A stretch of 41,212 nt of DNA from assembly GCA_029061155.1 (NCBI GenBank), contig JAIDSQ010000085.1, positions 1 through 41,212 of the forward strand. The letters are read 5' to 3'. Of the stretch, positions 29,201-34,300 are shown piece by piece. The stretch's first letter is position 1. Each line of letters starts with the position of its first letter. The DNA comes from Clostridia bacterium. Lineage in GTDB: Bacteria; Bacillota; Clostridia; Christensenellales; Borkfalkiaceae. The translations under genes were made by a program, and so were the position numbers. The notes beneath the pieces were generated by a model. That model ran no database searches. It saw only the letters and a list, made by a program, of their open reading frames with translations, and had not been told where the DNA came from.

Positions 29201-31152
29201 ACGGCAACGTTGTAGATGCTTACAATGCAGTTGAAGGCGTAAATTACTACATCACGGCATATATAACCGATTACAACTATACGTTTGCAGACGGCCTTGA
29301 AACGAGATTTGTTTACAGATTAGATTCCGAGGGAGATATTATCCCCGTTGAAAAGACGACTATAGGCGAAATTAAGTTTGTTGAATCTTCAATCGAGTAC
29401 GACGGCGAGGCTCACACGTTTGAAATCGTCGACTGGGATTACCTCAGCATTTACTTCGATATAACAGGTTCAAAGCTTACCCAGACCAGAGTCGGCAAAT
29501 ACAGCGTAACGTTAATCATAATCGATACAACGCTCGCAACATTTGAAAACAGCTCGTCGCGCAGTCTGACTCTCAGATTCGAGATAACGGAAAGAACCTC
29601 CGAAACTGTTGAGCTTGCTCTTCCCGTAATCGAAACGACAGAGTACACCTACGACGGCACTGAACACACCTTCGTAATCGAAAACTGGGCAGACCTTGAA
29701 GGCAAAGTAGAGCTTGAAGGTGACAGCTTAATTCAGACGGAAGTAGGAACTTACACGGCAACCCTCCGCATTAAGAACAGCATTCTCTATGTATGGGCTG
29801 ACGGCAGCAACACCGTAACGGTAAGCTTTACTATAAAGGCAATTCCGTTGAAGGCTGAATGGATATTCAGTAATACCGACGTTCCTTACATTTCGTTCTT
29901 AACGTCAACGGCAGTCGGTTACAGCGTAAGAAACGACATAGCGGTTCATGCGGAAGAAATGGTAAGATACGAAATTACCGACTACTACGGTAACGTAATC
30001 AATGAAGACGATACCGTTTCGGGCGTAAATTACTACATCACCGCAATCATCACCGATCCCAACTATGCGTTTGAAGAAGGATTTGAAAACAGATTCGTCT
30101 ACAGAATCAGCACGGACGGCGAAATTATCCCCGTACCCAGAACAACTATAAACGAAGTCAAGTTCGTAGCTGACACAATCACTTACGACGGCGAGGCTCA
30201 TACGTTTGAAATAGCTGACTGGAACGCGCTTGAACCTTACATTCAGGTTATCGGTTCGCTGACAAAGACGGAAATCGGTGAATACAAAGTAACCATTCAC
30301 ATTATCGATAAGACGCTTGCAACGTGGGAGAACGGCACGGCGCTTGACAAGACCATTCTCTTCCACATCATCGAAGACGCGTTAAACGTTTCGTTTGAGC
30401 ATCCTATAATCGAAATTGAAAGCAAGGAGTTCAACGGAACCGCTCAGACCTTCCAGATTTCCAACTGGGACGAACTTAAAAAGTACGTTAAGATTAAGGA
30501 AGGACTTGACGCCCTCACGCAGACCGACGTAGGCACTTACACGATAACTCTCCAGATTGAAAGCGAAAGATTCACCTGGAAGACCGACAGCGAAGAAGAC
30601 AGCACCGCAGACTTTGTACTTAAGTTCAAGATCGGTAAACGTAAGCTTGCCGGTACGTGGGACCGTTTCAATCACGTTCCTAAACTCGTACTCAGCGGCG
30701 AAGATCTTCCCGAAGATATGCTTGTTGCTGAAATCACCGACAGAAACGGCTTAGCCGTTGAAATCGAAGCTTTGGAAGTTGGCGAAACCTATCTCGTAAC
30801 CTACTCGGTAAGCGAGCAGTACGATGAAAGCTATACCCTTCCCGTCTCGATGCGCGCACAGCACTTCAGAGTAGTAACCGACGGTAACACCGACCTTCTC
30901 GACGGTTTCCCTGCAGAGCAAGAACGTGAAGAGGCTGACAACACCCTCACAAAGATTGTATTTGCAGTAGTAATCATTCTTGTATTGTTCCTTGTAACGA
31001 TAATAATTTGTTTCGTATACATAATAATTGCAAGAAAGAAAAAGGCAAAGCAGGATGCTGAAAAAGAGCAAGCTGAAAATTCCGAAGATGAAGGGTCGGA
31101 GGAAGATGAAGGTATGGACGAGGATGCTAATTCCTACGGCACGCCCAACTAA
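8275..31152 (+). CDS. Giant repeat-built surface protein with C-terminal membrane anchor
   Basis: One uninterrupted frame encodes 7,625 residues. A signal peptide covers about 1-36 (cleavage near VNAAAQ). A long Thr/Tyr/Asn-rich body follows, made of beta-rich repeats that look Ig-like or MBG-like. The hallmark is aromatic-x-Trp-x-(D/N/G)G followed by a 'YxIxIxKKxIxxP' strand and boundary. I count about 37 such modules from about residue 60 to 4390. Residues about 4390-5315 are more varied, and about 5315-7460 hold the tighter module 'YDGxxHTFxIxxW..L.QT.VGxYxVTLxIKD..ATWxDG'. The C-terminus is one TM helix (about 7560-7586, KIVFAVVIILVLFLV), a basic stop-transfer (ARKKKAKQ) and a short acidic tail. 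No LPXTG motif is present, so anchoring is by membrane rather than sortase. The start is ATG 8275 with SD AGAGAGG. It forms its own unit between promoter 8000 and terminator 31191. A stalk or adhesin role is inferred; no catalytic motif was seen. Confidence 0.85.
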   Translation: MKSVRSKILSVVLIALFAIVTGITGTFFMNRTVNAAAQSETQTVSEDTAYVAPDEGSSYAAINRPTFYTGSLDENDDVKYTAVPGGAYNTAFTYSTTQSQYVQLKGYDPATMTYALSNTTYMTAVEDATAKTLTVTVKNGAPATTAAAPYKITVKLRPDETSGNVENTWGDLFQDDKVYEIAVNKLSIDTPTFWRVVKTTDESGTATTKEERVTGEYVSVPYSASEPYTFKVKGYNANLFTPSVSQNAVTYVVSADGTEVTVTYPAALTVGTTRYFRLTLKDTSSMEWKDGTGSTARDYTIIVEKKAVKAPSLVDADKNADHVKTLSYNGGAQTVKFSPAYSGELTFTMPSTVSGVTGSGSFDATTGVFNALFTKAATYTVTVSLADTAKYMWEDNATPNTVYTVVMNKGVIKDGAITLNYYAHDSGRTAVSKVITEVTGGGAEFSHTIEYETSDFYYSLVGVNDSMISVSGYSTSYYLRANGFDNATNRYNFFVDYSYNSSYTNPIGTHYFFITPTTDYAWENGTTGTKTVSITVNKRAIAVPKIISGEISTDVNVTASANGIRSNKDTEIDFLYDGTQKKAYLNNYVGTIIQYNSSSPSGNYFTEEAYQGSTHYYFYYTNQGTYTLYLKLSNTSYYQWEDAVTNTSATRTYVMRIVTKALDDLETYNLVTYGKDSSYASANRKPVTITQDGVNYRYVMEYPLTAQYFAIEELQGNYLTVNVSNASILGARTWANDNTEYRFDVTTSATVASHWISFVPKTGYGWSDGKNDTRYLYIQVKKHIVDFPSISNGVWLDGENYRDYAGNIVTDVTGKGIISKINNVDYYNKITYEYNHGNNVFLYLPYVVEDGIQLYIQNDGFRNNGSYSISNFDTNSGGNGVIRFWYHALQTGSNLAYLRIRLPDTNRYQWPDGSTGVVAYYLEITARKLTGDFELLYFGSDSNRSDLNKQVVVNKTQNSKDLNYTYHTPYSDTAQYFAVTDFVGYVSFAVNHTTYIDNQGIDTTRKYAMFYIKGGQNPYTCVYTITPSSNYCWEDGATGGRSVTVVVDKIKVEAPKLATPEEDTYDLATVDSTTTKDTTVVTYTYDGATHPIYVSGYQGTAIITATFSTGAVGGVTGSGHSISNNAAGISVGQYYWYAKNVGMYTYTFSLANTNRYEWDDAAEGGSASRVFRLQINKKKINEVTHPLNYYGSDTGFSVNNKQQVMDTVLSAGLSYSTYYTSNYYYCFTLDGLYDVNLKENLVSVAIPANTPINYNSNYMINVGANATTGEWRFRIDQYHATSYGSIIRQCLIQFTPTNNYCWDDGATNETRNVYISIIKRPVDVPELNSLIGDETNEDGEVENSYGATYNATTRTAYYTYQEGADLGMYIGGYSAFITRTASADSTVKNENNGYTFTAAKVNTYTLTMTVSNTTFYEWNDDVKTGSRVFTIIISKAKVAIPTLIYTDDAYGTAEKTGATITDGYNAVVEFRAKNHYFNILGYDNTRMAAPTLSNPNSMAGGWKYDSDYNGYVIYLTQGSGNNRVGKVTFTVSPDANHEWDVKDGSEGSARQFIIEVKKARITLPEFEFADAGSGGFTKTLTYNGTQQTATLLNASQDYFTVTKSGSSANGDEWQVAAKKYLLKVTNAGTYTLTLAPVGNYEWDDATATGNRIYTVIVERMELEAPKLAYYGADATYAAGSRVTDSDVGFIRVNYNPNIPQSGSYYFTFEGYSHITSAYFDISTSNNTNYMTTAFDDANSRIKLSVIHYSTDLTRTAGWTFYLTPKANYCWKTASSTVDFAQKSFVVYVDKLEIALPTVYVEDGDNFANNYKTVTYNGQNQRISFLNFANSGITHTLSHSTMTVDWTTEAFGEEQPDGSKAKVSVRNFYAKNAADYSITLSISNTSYYKWENNATNPVYHLVIDRQEVEIPKFYRLDSSDAPITDPDDPDYIHQDTRQAYVSYSTLTGYKFVLQNYAGGTYYSASVSEATLKTALTGTDYFLTLAAGVNRKDYTLTVTPNSNYKWKGEGYDAKVYTITVQQVKVSLISLYDPIKGEVIEGNRYTAVYNATNQNIVFMPTISAVNNNHFNYSTDVIAVYNTYAGNESYRLTPSAGSKITIDGVTVDSSYMAQSTVGTYDYRVRLISDNYVWDNGNSWNTYRQYIFVIAPKEIPRLEYYYNDVKYDNNTVTDEYSRTTRAVYCVVPEGSTADLNEYSVSLRNTSYFSAVQQSTYDGRPAFLVRVAAFAPADYYFTITTINGNIMWTGEGVRTASEYHFVVTKATLAEPVFNLIESAATDDDPTAMKDTPIESGHTVEYTGNYYRIKFTGAHSSEVSIGGVSGAPALSDASSTGASWSNATMECIRTAVNANTYTVRVSVRDTNLYQWAGGLTYRDYTFIISRKQVTAPVYTFTGGAYNSSDVQVVDGDTYSTVFNNANQFFKLSVEETAAISSFDTGTSNSSYRLTADSSQWAASKYYYFYQRYVANYTVKVNLSSNYCWIGGSTDPLTYRFNITRMSVAAPEFDEDWLINNGFTYTLNGDTLSVVYCNKGVTAHIKGYDTNLMKNDYWWYPNNNQNYSGYRPTTNSTDQWIAFNANCSWVNNASYPYKIQIDLKDTVNYQWVGGGTSALIYNMHIIKQDVVAPNMYQVTVQNGEEGDYEVETLISTSQLEVTYDVNGYDVRIKDVNKDQVTFALSAVNWNGGSISGVNLAWADGSTEGNYHLVTAGTYTIYVRLRNTSYFQWAGSTNTDQRVYTVIINRQEISLPTLEDGVTQTDGSFKKSVVYDGNAQPLKILTNYDLTRTGGTNFSDLGDPDRTVAGCITYPGAVHVGTYSVILGFNGTGNANLNFIYANGTQTQTFTLEITPKPIAVPYIINGDGLEDNGTVDGTRKTVIYTADTAGRSMLVRGYNATEMTYSWNGTTMSTYTDEALNELILKATAQNAASYSLTFSLTNDYMWQTTGGVDRAAKTLTLQITQKVVSAPTPYITANADYISTVENGATRKDINLTFNGEQQGFTVTFAENVELGVGISGTVTHTVVDASQNLHSYTALNATSYWVRFYIYNTTNYKWADGLSDTYRYIYIIIKPKTVSIPTIVANDEYDDNTSRWTGSYKYVDYNTGNRYIVIDGYDSNLMNYSKTSSLNLLATTTPAPAEGEGGDAETTTPTTPAKNYLTFYAVAVNTYTVTFTLSHSSNYIWETGNTNGQSLYLVINKKAVTVPTIEGVNGNTKEVVFNGANQSMVLSPWDANEVLMYDKTGTLQVSSTNPNEFLAMNYLNNTGYMVRVRLTNYSNYRWADNGADDRYYYLKITPQAVDLPTIVEEDDKATATYDHAKGIKTVTFNTYSQSIKVSVPYGKVKYPTYPSGMSLKDDSKWATSNELEYQATNATTYTIYFYLDSANYKWKDDVAYNNAKSLQFVINKIKVNRPAIVVEDLGDNGTIVGNQKTVEYTAYAQYMNIYAPFEFVSLTTYNSPGRDTDDNWKKNDTLNVWATNVNTYTFRFNLKNTGNMEWDNQTNGSVDMILKIDIKRLLMPAIEGYGSNMTQTVSYETDANGNPVTQYMYLTNIVDEHILTVSSYTSYSNTSYGTYRLNYVYDAENQRYVCSANDVFYTTGVNNYSITIHLANTNYRWTDGTTTDKTYNLRIERKAIDLPAYYEVSAGKDDDGKDIEILSPVNSGKAIFEYDGNDKKVRLTGVLNNIINYSDNSIASSSNGNKNGDLLESYDPKTGTLNYAASHVYLNYYSNTIDYQITLSLKNTKNYVWNDGNNGTGYKYFYVRINRKQITLPRIEGNTGTNMYYLDVPFNNQPQSFTLSGVDQNWMTATSYNTTTFPIEYKDGNKLVGDAEKDVRDNYVTLALKDTLNTSWTTSSSYDVGNKAYHLRIQVVKMILPSVVGNNTQKYTSDKYTFQYRDVWDSDYMTYTLNDIKNMSADYDADTKILTVTVAANAPITSYYVTFVLKNYNNMQWNTSYATSNKSVYIYLQKAQVTIPSIVDNGTSLKKSVTYSGKDQKIALKDYLRDVNADGTAKWMSYTLTSGPKFNGGAGVWNAKDETMEFSAQNVATYVVRVSTNAFCTFTDGSTYKDFTLEITKAIYDSPFFVDDGVGTTTATVKTFTFNFTVQNAVMSNVINDVNITDQIVWWRDITSYSNGTASDHRLQIKWDKDSNSATIGAEYIGTYWIRFQIADNAWANARWSTTTSNYIDYRIVINRAVLTVPTVVKTGLATNESISGRYKYSVYNGSFIVAQFKDIDATYLTWKDLTNYAGKDDDHKAVFTYDDDTKVLTLKAKYVATYTFRVYLKDINNTNWSGYSAGYNYTFDLGLVINKFNHAYPTVASGVSTSVTYTGTDINFTLQNVVQGTDRYEVTLGSMKEVSWDQGLLTLSAKDVGTYTVKVSIIDTDNSSWTSYTSRTFNFVINKKALSAELKFSSPVTEVNDAIDQGSNNWAAGVPVFLNVAITGLNPVEGETVGINAYWYNNNNSAVTTALTASGTNRYAIPTTLTKGTYYVVITHAAAADNYTLGTYKLKFVINSDPAKFTENDLVWQYSIGGNSKIQVTGSHNTPGTALDLTYAGAAYQFSITLNDIELQKLNVRLVSYSGDTTATDYKADTYCVSVVIGAYDSSYYFPQTTYHLYYTIAKAKFNMSQVKWDYSDPYTYDETAKSVEILGTSLPAGLTVASYTGNTSETNATEGKARGYTTGVTFTVSSQNYITPLQSDPSTYTGDFSWTCDWQINKAPIDVQWKPIVKVDEDNMIFNIPVLIDGGEKVTYSYEKWIEDDSYDEGGYWKQTEKVTYSQVEVTYRVTPKLTDGTFSTVNYATNYKLVPFEDQGTVAHEFTVGGSQIPVMFKVLVNGKTGTQFPYTGSAYVATISVDQDDEGRISVVDNSVKVTYTRLSDGTNMGSTAPVAVGKYKVVITLNYNIKDAGDSSSISSKVEDEFEIIKGTIDTSMLVWKIDHTGGVGKCTYDAAQGKWIDIYGAEVSKFVYDGNPYKLTLEGTDKLYGLTISGYSGLEATNKGDYQAKFIMTYDANSWEAPDFPNTLDWSISVAEIVLNTAYWNYANAFVYTLEDGSAVTRTVELQSLPKQLTDMVTAGTATVTYTGNSGSLAGTYTAKVTINVTNPNYTVVFPETLKDTLTWTIEQRKLTIPEESGQWTEFDGKSHDIMVEVCGADADWADFYDVSIRYSRDGSTYMNYSGYKDVLTDAYDAWFYELTLTIKSSINTKNATNAVWENESSDKQVVRFSVGKLTVTVTGWKGDYENTTAMTDYDAIVQPDMLGYTITDADGKEYTKDEAKLLGGGITLTVKPYVVSALTNNITLAYVDDNSKSYDYVTPYTGLEWLVNPELKADTADYDGTKHTFVIDNWEYYSDYLEFTSITDDEGKKIESASLEQTKAGTYSVYLKIKDTANASWKTTDGTIDRSKIIELTFTINAKMITIPTISDYEYTGSAINLATVLDKSFTDFVELSGNVSATNVGKYELKLKFKDADSCVWNDGSSDEKSINWNVNQRVLSTPDAGGWTVFDGEVHNLVKDCGYGDDWNTYFDVTVEYSADGSEFETFEGYETDKNYTAYKSGVYKIVFTIKSALNNGNENVVWSNFSTEAQTATVAVSNYSVTVTGWNANKEQSTVKLSDGSTASTKFFEYILRNSETNAIVTVEEVLTAGVGKGFTIELAVKSSYTDFVSIIYSNDSYKTYFFSTEKISIDKPEFRFSSYEFNATERTFEIVDWATKYNKYLEMDHPAEYLKQTNAGNYSVILSFKSNSVAAWADGSSDAYTLNFSITVKEIVKPALANAAYTGSEINILTQYIAEYGDDYIEIKSGDKYTDAGNYKLVLGLKYPESTKWQGGDNSDLTVNWSITQTKLVAPADSEKWTVFDAANHNLLELCNVQTNWNNYYTAKIEYSADGVTYSDFSGNVGYNAGSYKLTFHIKDDLNPDGASNVVWASTENTDDVEVVITVAKLEVKVIGWNEKANDSTVKLESGSLPASVTSYIFKDADGKEVTEAEVLASAQGVKFSKELVISDTDNVKVEYETAGLKRYYFVMSVHKMYIPQLSETSVEYDGKLHTFLINDWDLYTKYVEITADSDSLSQQDAKTYTIKLHIKDAMVSTWQDGSTDDVTLTFEITQIIVDGRWDTKNMPNTFVVTGTYPVENNSLVNVTYTDKDGKTADPTNLKEGETYTATVALNRSYTTNYKLDENIELTSVFTMPINYTRLNLPTIKDATRPYNGKAQTFQIGYWATTYVDYLEMEGSLTQTDTGKYEVTLTFKEGVHATWQDGSIDPVTLKFEITGVTVKATWDITGDAPVLDTSATDYAGGKLPEKLISYVFKDDKGNVAEAKDLVSDTTYYVTASISADYRLNFTFASDVQKVYVFFIRDGKIEPAQLKKLEKPTLLSDSKEYTGAELTFEIENWDTVYKTYLDIVDGSLKQTDADEYSITLRFKDGVAAIWSSGGMEDVVLKFTVTQRVLNGEWIFEEEGLEQPYFDLAEEGFELPEGLLEYVIKDADGKVVTAIKANVTYYITVSTTDVNYKFANGIETEKVFRLNTDNTLTEVVVKRMALPEFVQASIVYDGTAHEFEIVDFDEISSFVEVTGDNLTQTNVGKYKVTFHIKDTTVSTWVGGTTGDYSIYFEITSRTTALPVAMPSMADEKLVYTGSEITFAIANWAESYQDIIELSGDDLTQTIVGEYSVTLKIKDTSLFIWENGKLEDVTLKFEIVKAQVEGEWLLGDDVPYFAPDETTFGAYPEDMIEYTITDKDGNVIDFKDTQTCVTYYMKATIVNDNFEFAEGVQTTFAFRYTEGNVLFAVVVQLLDMPEFVQSSIEYDGEEHTFEVKDWAFLGQYLELSGASLTQTDVGEYSATFTITDTTLATWQNGTTRTVSIRFEITERTSGNTELELPAMETAEYTYDGTEHTFAIKGWADLADKVELSGDSLTQTEVGTYTATLRIKNSVLYVWADGTDTATVTFEVKAILVDAQWVYNDIDVPYLEDVSLDIVRYEVTDVNGNVVDAYNAVEGVNYYITAYITDYNYTFADGLETRFVYRLDSEGDIIPVEKTTIGEIKFVESSIEYDGEAHTFEIVDWDYLSIYFDITGSKLTQTRVGKYSVTLIIIDTTLATFENSSSRSLTLRFEITERTSETVELALPVIETTEYTYDGTEHTFVIENWADLEGKVELEGDSLIQTEVGTYTATLRIKNSILYVWADGSNTVTVSFTIKAIPLKAEWIFSNTDVPYISFLTSTAVGYSVRNDIAVHAEEMVRYEITDYYGNVINEDDTVSGVNYYITAIITDPNYAFEEGFENRFVYRISTDGEIIPVPRTTINEVKFVADTITYDGEAHTFEIADWNALEPYIQVIGSLTKTEIGEYKVTIHIIDKTLATWENGTALDKTILFHIIEDALNVSFEHPIIEIESKEFNGTAQTFQISNWDELKKYVKIKEGLDALTQTDVGTYTITLQIESERFTWKTDSEEDSTADFVLKFKIGKRKLAGTWDRFNHVPKLVLSGEDLPEDMLVAEITDRNGLAVEIEALEVGETYLVTYSVSEQYDESYTLPVSMRAQHFRVVTDGNTDLLDGFPAEQEREEADNTLTKIVFAVVIILVLFLVTIIICFVYIIIARKKKAKQDAEKEQAENSEDEGSEEDEGMDEDANSYGTPN
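8460..21470 (+). repeat. Zone 1 of the giant gene: about 37 Trp-motif modules
   Basis: Each module ends with variants of NYxWxDGxxxxxxYxIxIxKKxIxxP (for example SMEWKDG, RYQWPDG, NYCWEDG, NYKWADG). The Trp position is almost invariant; one module near 16750 lacks it (NLNFIYANG). Modules are mostly 105-150 codons and have diverged at DNA level. In the first third, a variant opening with (L)xYYGxD recurs at 9538, 10291, 11086 and 11842, so modules alternate in pairs of about 251-265 codons. Confidence 0.75.
23652..26800 (+). repeat. Zone 2 super-repeat: three copies of a 350-366-codon unit
   Basis: The block 'W-T-x-F-D-x..H..' recurs with its Trp codon at 23656, 24754 and 25810 (periods 1098 and 1056 bp, both multiples of three). 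Each copy continues with a 'YSxDGxxY' strand, a 'VxVxGWN' strand, a 'DADGKE'-type segment and a 'YDGxxHTF' module. These are in-frame multi-domain duplications. Confidence 0.7.
28651..30380 (+). repeat. Zone 3 super-repeat: three recent copies of a 246-codon unit
   Basis: Identical or nearly identical words recur at a constant 738-bp offset: TCAATCGAGTACGACGGCGA at 28651 and 29389, and GAGATAACGGAAAGAAC at 28843 and 29581. The block beginning ACGGAAGTAGGAACTTACAC (about 29003 and 29740) differs at only a few positions over about 70 bp. A third, more diverged copy starts near 30181 with an in-frame 48-bp longer spacing. This is the youngest duplication visible in the gene. Confidence 0.8.
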
Positions 31153-31190
31153 TAATTAGCGCATTAAGCGTTAAAATACCCCAACAACAG

Positions 31191-31219
31191 TGCGGGGCGC
31201 GGTTAAACCGCGCCCCGCA
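31191..31219 (+). terminator. Rho-independent terminator of the giant gene
   Basis: The stem TGCGGGGCGCGGT / ACCGCGCCCCGCA (13 bp) with a 3-nt loop is followed by TTTATGTATAT. It lies about 40 bp after the giant gene's stop codon. Confidence 0.85.
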
Positions 31220-31233
31220 TTTATGTATATGAA

Positions 31234-31269
31234 TAATATGGAAAATTCACCTAATATGGAAAATTCACC
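31234..31269 (+). repeat. Perfect tandem 18-bp repeat upstream of the M60 promoter
   Basis: TAATATGGAAAATTCACC occurs twice back to back (31234-31251 and 31252-31269). The second copy ends 27 bp before the -35 box of the next gene. The position and exact duplication suggest a regulator-binding direct repeat; the regulator is unknown. Confidence 0.7.
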
Positions 31270-31296
31270 GTGTTTTTAGTTTATATAATCATTAAT

Positions 31297-31325
31297 TTGA
31301 CTTTTTGACTATAATCATATAAAAT
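31297..31325 (+). promoter_or_regulatory. Sigma-A promoter of the M60 peptidase gene
   Basis: TTGACT at 31297-31302 and TAAAAT at 31320-31325 have a 17-bp spacer. The leader to ATG 31365 is about 33 nt and carries AAGGA at 31351-31355 as RBS. Confidence 0.65.
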
Positions 31326-31364
31326 ATAAAATGTTATTTCATATAATTTCAAGGATGTTTATTT

Positions 31365-34300
31365 ATGAAAAGAAAGAAAAATTTATTAGCCGTTGCAAGT
31401 TGCGCGCTTGCGGCGTTGATTACTTTCGGTGTTGTCGGTTGTAAAAAAGATGATAATACCTATAACCCGACAGGACCCACATCACCTACGGAATCGACGG
31501 AAACGGTTTCAGTTAAAAACGGAAATGCCACCGAGATTACCGGCGGTTATGAAAAGGGTACTGCGCGTTCAACGCAGACGGCCGAGTATCTTGGCGCGGT
31601 TGACCATATAGTCAAACCCGTAGAAGGCGTATATGACGAACATGAAACTTACGGAGTAAGGGTATATCCCACTTACGGCAAAGTTTTAAAAGGTTATACT
31701 GCAGAAGAGAGAAACGGGCTTATGAAAGAAAGCCACGCGCTTGCTCCTTCGCCCACGTGGAAGTCTTTGGGCATTTACAATGCAATCGACTCCGAGGGTT
31801 ATCTTTTAAAGAACGGTCAGCGTATTCCCTACAACGCAAACGACGGTTCCGATGATGATGAAGAGGACGAGACAGGCGAAATCATTTCGGGCGGACTTGA
31901 GGAAGAAAGCGGCGAGACACAGGAAGAGGGTTCAACGACCGTCAACAAGCAGTATAATCAGCAATACAGAATGTTGTATAAACACACTGCGGCTCTCACT
32001 CATTTCGGAGGCGGACTTTCAGACGACGAACCGCGTATCGTCAAAAAGATTACGGCTTTAACGCATGCAAAGCTCGAATCGACAACAATCACAGGATTAT
32101 ACGCCCCCGCCGGTGAAGTTGTTAAATTCGAAATGTCGCTCAGCGACTATAAATCCGCAGGCGGACTCAGAGTTCTTATAGGACAGAATTATAACCTGTC
32201 CCAGCACGTTTCAATGGAAGTTTCGGGAAACGGCATTAAAGGTACGGGTCTGAACCGTATGCCGGATATACTCAGTATATTCCAGTATAACGACAAGACG
32301 GGCGCCGTATACAAGGACGGCGATACCGTTACGTTCTACGTCGGCTCATTCTTCGGCGGGCCTATCTATTTCCGTCCCATAAGCAACAGCGTCGAACGCA
32401 AAATTACCGTAACTATTTCAGGCGCTGTAAAATATCAGCACTTCATTCTCGGTTCAACCACTCCCGAAGAGTACGAGTTCAACAAAAATACGACCGCACC
32501 TTATTTCGATCTGGAAGTATTTGACTCCGTTCGTTTCACAACTCATAAATTTGCAGCCTCCGGCGGGCTTGCCCTTAAAGATTTCACATACGAAAACTGC
32601 ACGGACGCGGCTGTTCTGTGGGATAAGATTGCTGAAGTTTCAACCCGTGTAAGGTGGAACGGACTTTCGGGTGCGAGCGCTCCCGTATACGTCATCGGCG
32701 ACTGCTACATAGCGGCGGGCGCGGCGTTTGCGAACCCCGGAAGAAACGGCGTTGTCTGCCCTCCCAGCTGGCTTGCGGAAGCTCTCAATTACAACAGAAT
32801 GGTCAACAGCGGAAGCTGGGGCACCATGCACGAGTATAACCACTGCTGGCAGGGTTACGGCCTCAAAAACAGCGGCGAAGTCGGCAACAATGCGGTTACG
32901 CTCCTGTCGTATTCGCTCTATACGAGAATTTCTCAAAGCAGAACGGCGGCTCCCGGCTGGAATAACGGAGCATGGAACAGATTTACAGACCCTTCAAAAT
33001 CGCTTGGCGAACTTTTAAGCTTAGGTGCGAACGGAAGTATCCGCGAGGATTTGTCTGTATATGCAACTCTTATACATAATATCGGTCAGGATGCGTTTAT
33101 AGGCGCGGCGAAGGGCGGTAAGGACAGCGGTGCGAACGTTTACTTCAACAACCTCGTAAATTCCACACATCTCGATATGACCTACTACTTTAACGATGTA
33201 CTTCATCTCGGCGTAGGTTCCGCAAGAGGAATTTCGCAGGAAACGGCGGACGCGGTAAAGGCTAAAAACTATCCTATGTTCGTGCCCGTAGCCTCCGTAT
33301 ATCAGGTTGGCAGAAGTATAATTAAGGACGGTACAAAACAGTACATAACCACCGCACAGCCTTTCACTTACGGCAGCGGCGCGTTCACGATGGACTTCAA
33401 CAATAAAAACAATTTCAAGGCAGGTACTTTCGCAAGCAAGGCGCTGGTTATACCCGACGGTTTTACGGCAAAGGTCGTAAGCGTTACACAGCCCAAGAGC
33501 GGTAAGGTGGAATTGCTTGAAAACAATCAGGTAAAATACACCCCTCAGAACAGCGAGGACGGACTGTATTCGGGCAACTTCAGAGTAACGCTAAGCATTA
33601 CGAAGGACGACGGCGCTTTCAAAGTTGACAACGTTGACCTTGTTATAAACCTTAAACAGCAAACCAATACCGCATTGGACAGAACTACTTACGTTTACAG
33701 CGACGAGTCCATAGTACCCTCAACGGACGCCGTTTATAATGCGTCAACCAAGGCATTTGATTTCGGCAGTTACAGCACAACCGAAACAAAGAAAAACGTC
33801 TGCACGCAGGAAACCAATACTCAGATATGGCAGGCAGGTTGGAATTACGACGACGCTACGTACAATAAAGACAGTAAGAATTACAGAGTAATGCCTGTAA
33901 ACAAAACCTTGCAGACTATGGAAGGCGTAATGTATCTCTCCAAAGCAGGAGATTACCGTTTCACGCTTAAAGGCAGGGGCAAAGCGACTCTTTATCTGTC
34001 ATACGATAACGGTGCAACTTGGGAAAATGCGCTTACGATAAACAGACCGAGCGGTAACGCATACATAGATTCCGAATATTCCGCACATACGTTTACAACA
34101 GACCGTAACTATGTTTATTTCAAGGTTGTGCTTTTGGTGACAAAAGAGAACGACTTCTTCGGTGTAGGTATAGCTTCAAAACAGGCAGACGGAACTTTCT
34201 CTGCATTTGCCAATGCAAAGGATGCAATTACAAACCCCGGTGTACACAAAGCAATTACAGAAGAATCGGGTAAGAAGTTCCAAACGGAATACCGCTACCA

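Noticed and set aside
8275-31152. Many 60-240-aa minus-strand ORFs inside the giant gene
   Set aside because: They are shadows of the repeat-rich coding strand, with no RBS and no independent motifs.
31100-31152. LPXTG sortase anchor at the end of the giant protein
   Set aside because: No LPXTG-like motif exists. The end is a TM helix with a basic stop-transfer and acidic tail.
8275-31152. CRISPR-like array
   Set aside because: The repeats are long, in-frame coding modules without constant spacers.
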